Part shown: one piece after another, positions 5,001 through 5,787 of the stretch
Layout: every line of letters starts with the position of its first letter
Numbering within the stretch: the first letter of the stretch is position 1
Source: Planctomycetaceae bacterium
GTDB lineage: Bacteria > Planctomycetota > Planctomycetia > Pirellulales > UBA1268
Assembly: GCA_003509235.1 (NCBI GenBank)
Contig: DONH01000420.1
Coordinates: forward strand, 1-5,787
DNA length: 5,787 bases
Reading direction: 5' to 3'
Translations under genes and position numbers: made by a program
The notes under the pieces: model-generated
What the model was told of the DNA's origin: nothing
What the model saw: only the letters and a program-made list of their open reading frames with translations
Databases searched by the model: none

Positions 5001-5787
5001 CTCAGCGCAACCATCTCAACTGGGCACGCAGAACCTTGGATGTATGAGTCTCTGGCGTTAGCGTTAGAAGGTGCCGGCCGCCCTCGTGCAGACGTCGAAC
5101 GTGCCATCCTCTCAGCCGCTGATTTCGCCTCAACACCCATTGATCTTCTATCCCTTGCAAGTTATTTGGCACGCCTAGGCTCAAAAGAACAGTCTCTTCG
5201 TATTTGCAAGCAGGTTGCGATTTTAGAGCCAGAGTGCAAAGAAGCCTACGCGTTGGGTCTTAGGCTTGCCGCGGATCTTGATGCAGTAGACGCTTTACGA
5301 TGGACGTGTGCTGGTATCCTCGCTCATGAGTGGCCGCCGTTGCAAAAAAACGTACCTGCGCGTGCAGCTAGATTGGCAAAGTCGACTATTGAACGACTTG
5401 TATCGGAAGGCAAAGAAGAGCAGGCACGATACTTTCAGCAAGTTATTGATACGTCGCTTATCCGAGATCTTGATGTAAAACTGACTTGGAATGGAGATGC
5501 TGATATTGACCTGATTATTGAAGAGCCACCCGGAACTATTTGTTCAATTGCTTCACCTCGTACAAACTCAGGTGGAATATTAATTGACGATAATCATTCC
5601 AGTGTATTTGAAGGAAACACTGGTGTTCGAATGGAACGTTATGTTGTTACGAATGCGTTCCCCGGCACCTATAAAGTGCTCGTAAGTCGGGCTACAGGCA
5701 AAGTGACCGCAGGTTTTATCACTGCTGAGGTAACTAGTCATAAAGGCACCTCTTTTCAAGAAACGATGAAAAGACAGCTTCCACTCG
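2007..5787 (+). CDS. Large secreted VWA protein with STN-like, Gly/Met-rich, helical-repeat and DUF2135-like regions (3' end missing)
   Basis: At least 1260 residues, open at the right edge. Residues 1-38 are an export signal: basic N-region, hydrophobic 23-35, likely cleavage after SGA38. A von Willebrand factor A domain spans about 76-235 with a complete metal-ion-dependent adhesion site: DTSAS at 82-86, Thr152 (GNTN) and Asp179 (IGDGPG). An Ala-rich, TPR-like stretch (373-415) and an acidic/Pro linker (419-463) follow, then a Glu/Arg-rich probable coiled coil (about 468-598, strongest 551-598). Residues 729-833 resemble a secretin/TonB short N-terminal (STN) domain ending LLITEKQYA...VYPVADL, but no secretin beta-barrel follows, so it is not a pore. 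A Gly/Met tract fills 843-885. Residues 969-1150 are helical and TPR-like. Residues 1153-1228 (VKLTWNGDADIDLIIEEPPG...GTYKVLVSR) resemble DUF2135. The combination suggests an envelope-associated scaffold or metal-dependent binding protein; the actual function is unknown. Family names come from recall, not search. Confidence 0.93.
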   Translation, partial: MHRCLSSHPRGFFAIYTRTAVKLLATVAICVTASVSGATDATVTLTRTTHQDKSGPAVTAVGLQATGTSGETAATRICVLVDTSASQSGAIQQQSLEVVRGLLSNVRPHDRVLLAAADTTFAPLMTDYGKAQSNAVIDAQNALANRTPLGNTNLLDVIHSALESLQAESGPAAILYIGDGPGLTGILPEDFALTIAALRDSRISFSAVTTGMKINWPYLAALAAETGGNVVQPNTSLTTTQAGESIAPRLVAPILWPDDQTLSVTSPKKENALAMLPLRMPPLRHDRESFVLLLGQPNTRTLEFSAEMTPLSEHPEAWSNVSLHFEVPEQEPLSDNAFLEQLARNAFDTGGIFLPLLGREGLEFTATAIQQEAASLALLSRQAEASGSHAAASRLAAASLRRDPDNNEAAIIQATALGRKESDEANNVVPVADEADTSAVESQTPSALEQTKPKTLPQPADNGFTGLEGPQEELQEIQDRRKIRGQILERETAVGLRDARHLMGTDPESARIELKNLQLRVRNSADIEDALRGRLNRQIEISLRESIVRSREKIERDISKERAEAISRERARVAGELQRREDKFSQLSERYRALVEEGIRVGYQQPTPKFREAEQDVGIEMRLDAPDLYANQGVPITARTLARQAPIVAGILDYHTKNMRYRVETQRALMDSLHLSDLAGIPFPDEPPIVYPSASKWEKISKLREKYESVNLGGTSEQEAKIYDALKETVNLDFTGGASLREFEVTLQDTLGVPVKLDERVLAGEFGFDVNEPGAIQGAYSGVSARSALRRLLSNVFDTPLTYVVQDELLLITEKQYAADNYLSIKVYPVADLVIPINPNSAMGGQGGGGVGAGGGGGLGGGMGVMGGGGMGGGGMGGGGMGGGMFQVADAQAALSLNSGTVEAKAGKSTSKRASPVENLKNPPAGQTVPLEELALPESLLESNDLRKELSEYLGPPPGTVKDTNGLSRVEIVVRLARIRATAAVLGRSKNFDLAADLLSATISTGHAEPWMYESLALALEGAGRPRADVERAILSAADFASTPIDLLSLASYLARLGSKEQSLRICKQVAILEPECKEAYALGLRLAADLDAVDALRWTCAGILAHEWPPLQKNVPARAARLAKSTIERLVSEGKEEQARYFQQVIDTSLIRDLDVKLTWNGDADIDLIIEEPPGTICSIASPRTNSGGILIDDNHSSVFEGNTGVRMERYVVTNAFPGTYKVLVSRATGKVTAGFITAEVTSHKGTSFQETMKRQLPL
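4533..4661 (+). repeat. Gly/Met-rich coding repeat with 15-bp units
   Basis: Within the VWA protein, residues 843-885 are almost only Gly and Met with a few Val, Ala, Leu and Gln. The 3' half is a tandem array of 15-bp units encoding MGGGG: 4602-4616, 4617-4631, 4632-4646, then a 12-bp unit 4647-4658 and a final ATG 4659-4661. Third-position changes (GGC, GGT, GGA) show the units have diverged. It is locally much richer in G than its surroundings. It is probably a flexible linker between the STN-like and helical regions. Such arrays can expand or contract by slippage, in steps that keep the frame. Confidence 0.85.

Noticed and set aside
2399..5184. Short frames inside the VWA gene (2399-2650, 3204-3613, 3642-3902, 4276-4482, 4679-5184)
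   Set aside because: All overlap one continuous frame of 1260 codons with clear domains and show no features of their own.

Overview
The window looks like chromosomal DNA of a member of the Planctomycetota. Two things point there. The left edge holds the 5' part of a 16S rRNA gene whose opening resembles planctomycete 16S as I remember it. The right two thirds encode a very large secreted protein with a domain order (VWA, secretin/TonB short N-terminal-like domain, Gly/Met-rich tract, helical repeats, DUF2135-like) that I associate with this phylum. The placement is from memory and needs a database search.

Layout. Positions 1-190 are the first ~190 nt of 16S rRNA on the minus strand, running off the left edge. 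Positions 191 to about 447 are its transcribed leader, with a near-consensus boxA antitermination element, several hairpins and a UUCG-tetraloop hairpin just before the mature 5' end. A good rRNA promoter (TTGACG, 16 bp, TATCTT, with an A/T tract upstream) lies at 454-498. Positions 595-1731 (minus) encode a complete exported HtrA/Deg-type serine protease with an intact His-Asp-Ser triad and one PDZ domain. It is co-directional with and upstream of the rRNA unit. Positions 1732-2006 are a divergent promoter region holding a 12-bp perfect palindrome, a plausible sigma70-type promoter facing right, and an RNA hairpin that encloses a perfect Shine-Dalgarno sequence and an in-frame TTG. From 2007 (alternative start 1968) to beyond the right edge runs one uninterrupted reading frame of at least 1260 codons.

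How the parts relate. The protease and the giant VWA protein are transcribed divergently from a shared 275-bp region and both carry export signals, so both probably act outside the cytoplasm. A role for the protease in quality control of envelope proteins is a family-level expectation; any specific link to the VWA protein is inference from position only. The rRNA unit is a separate transcription unit. I see no tRNA, CRISPR array, insertion sequence or transposon end.
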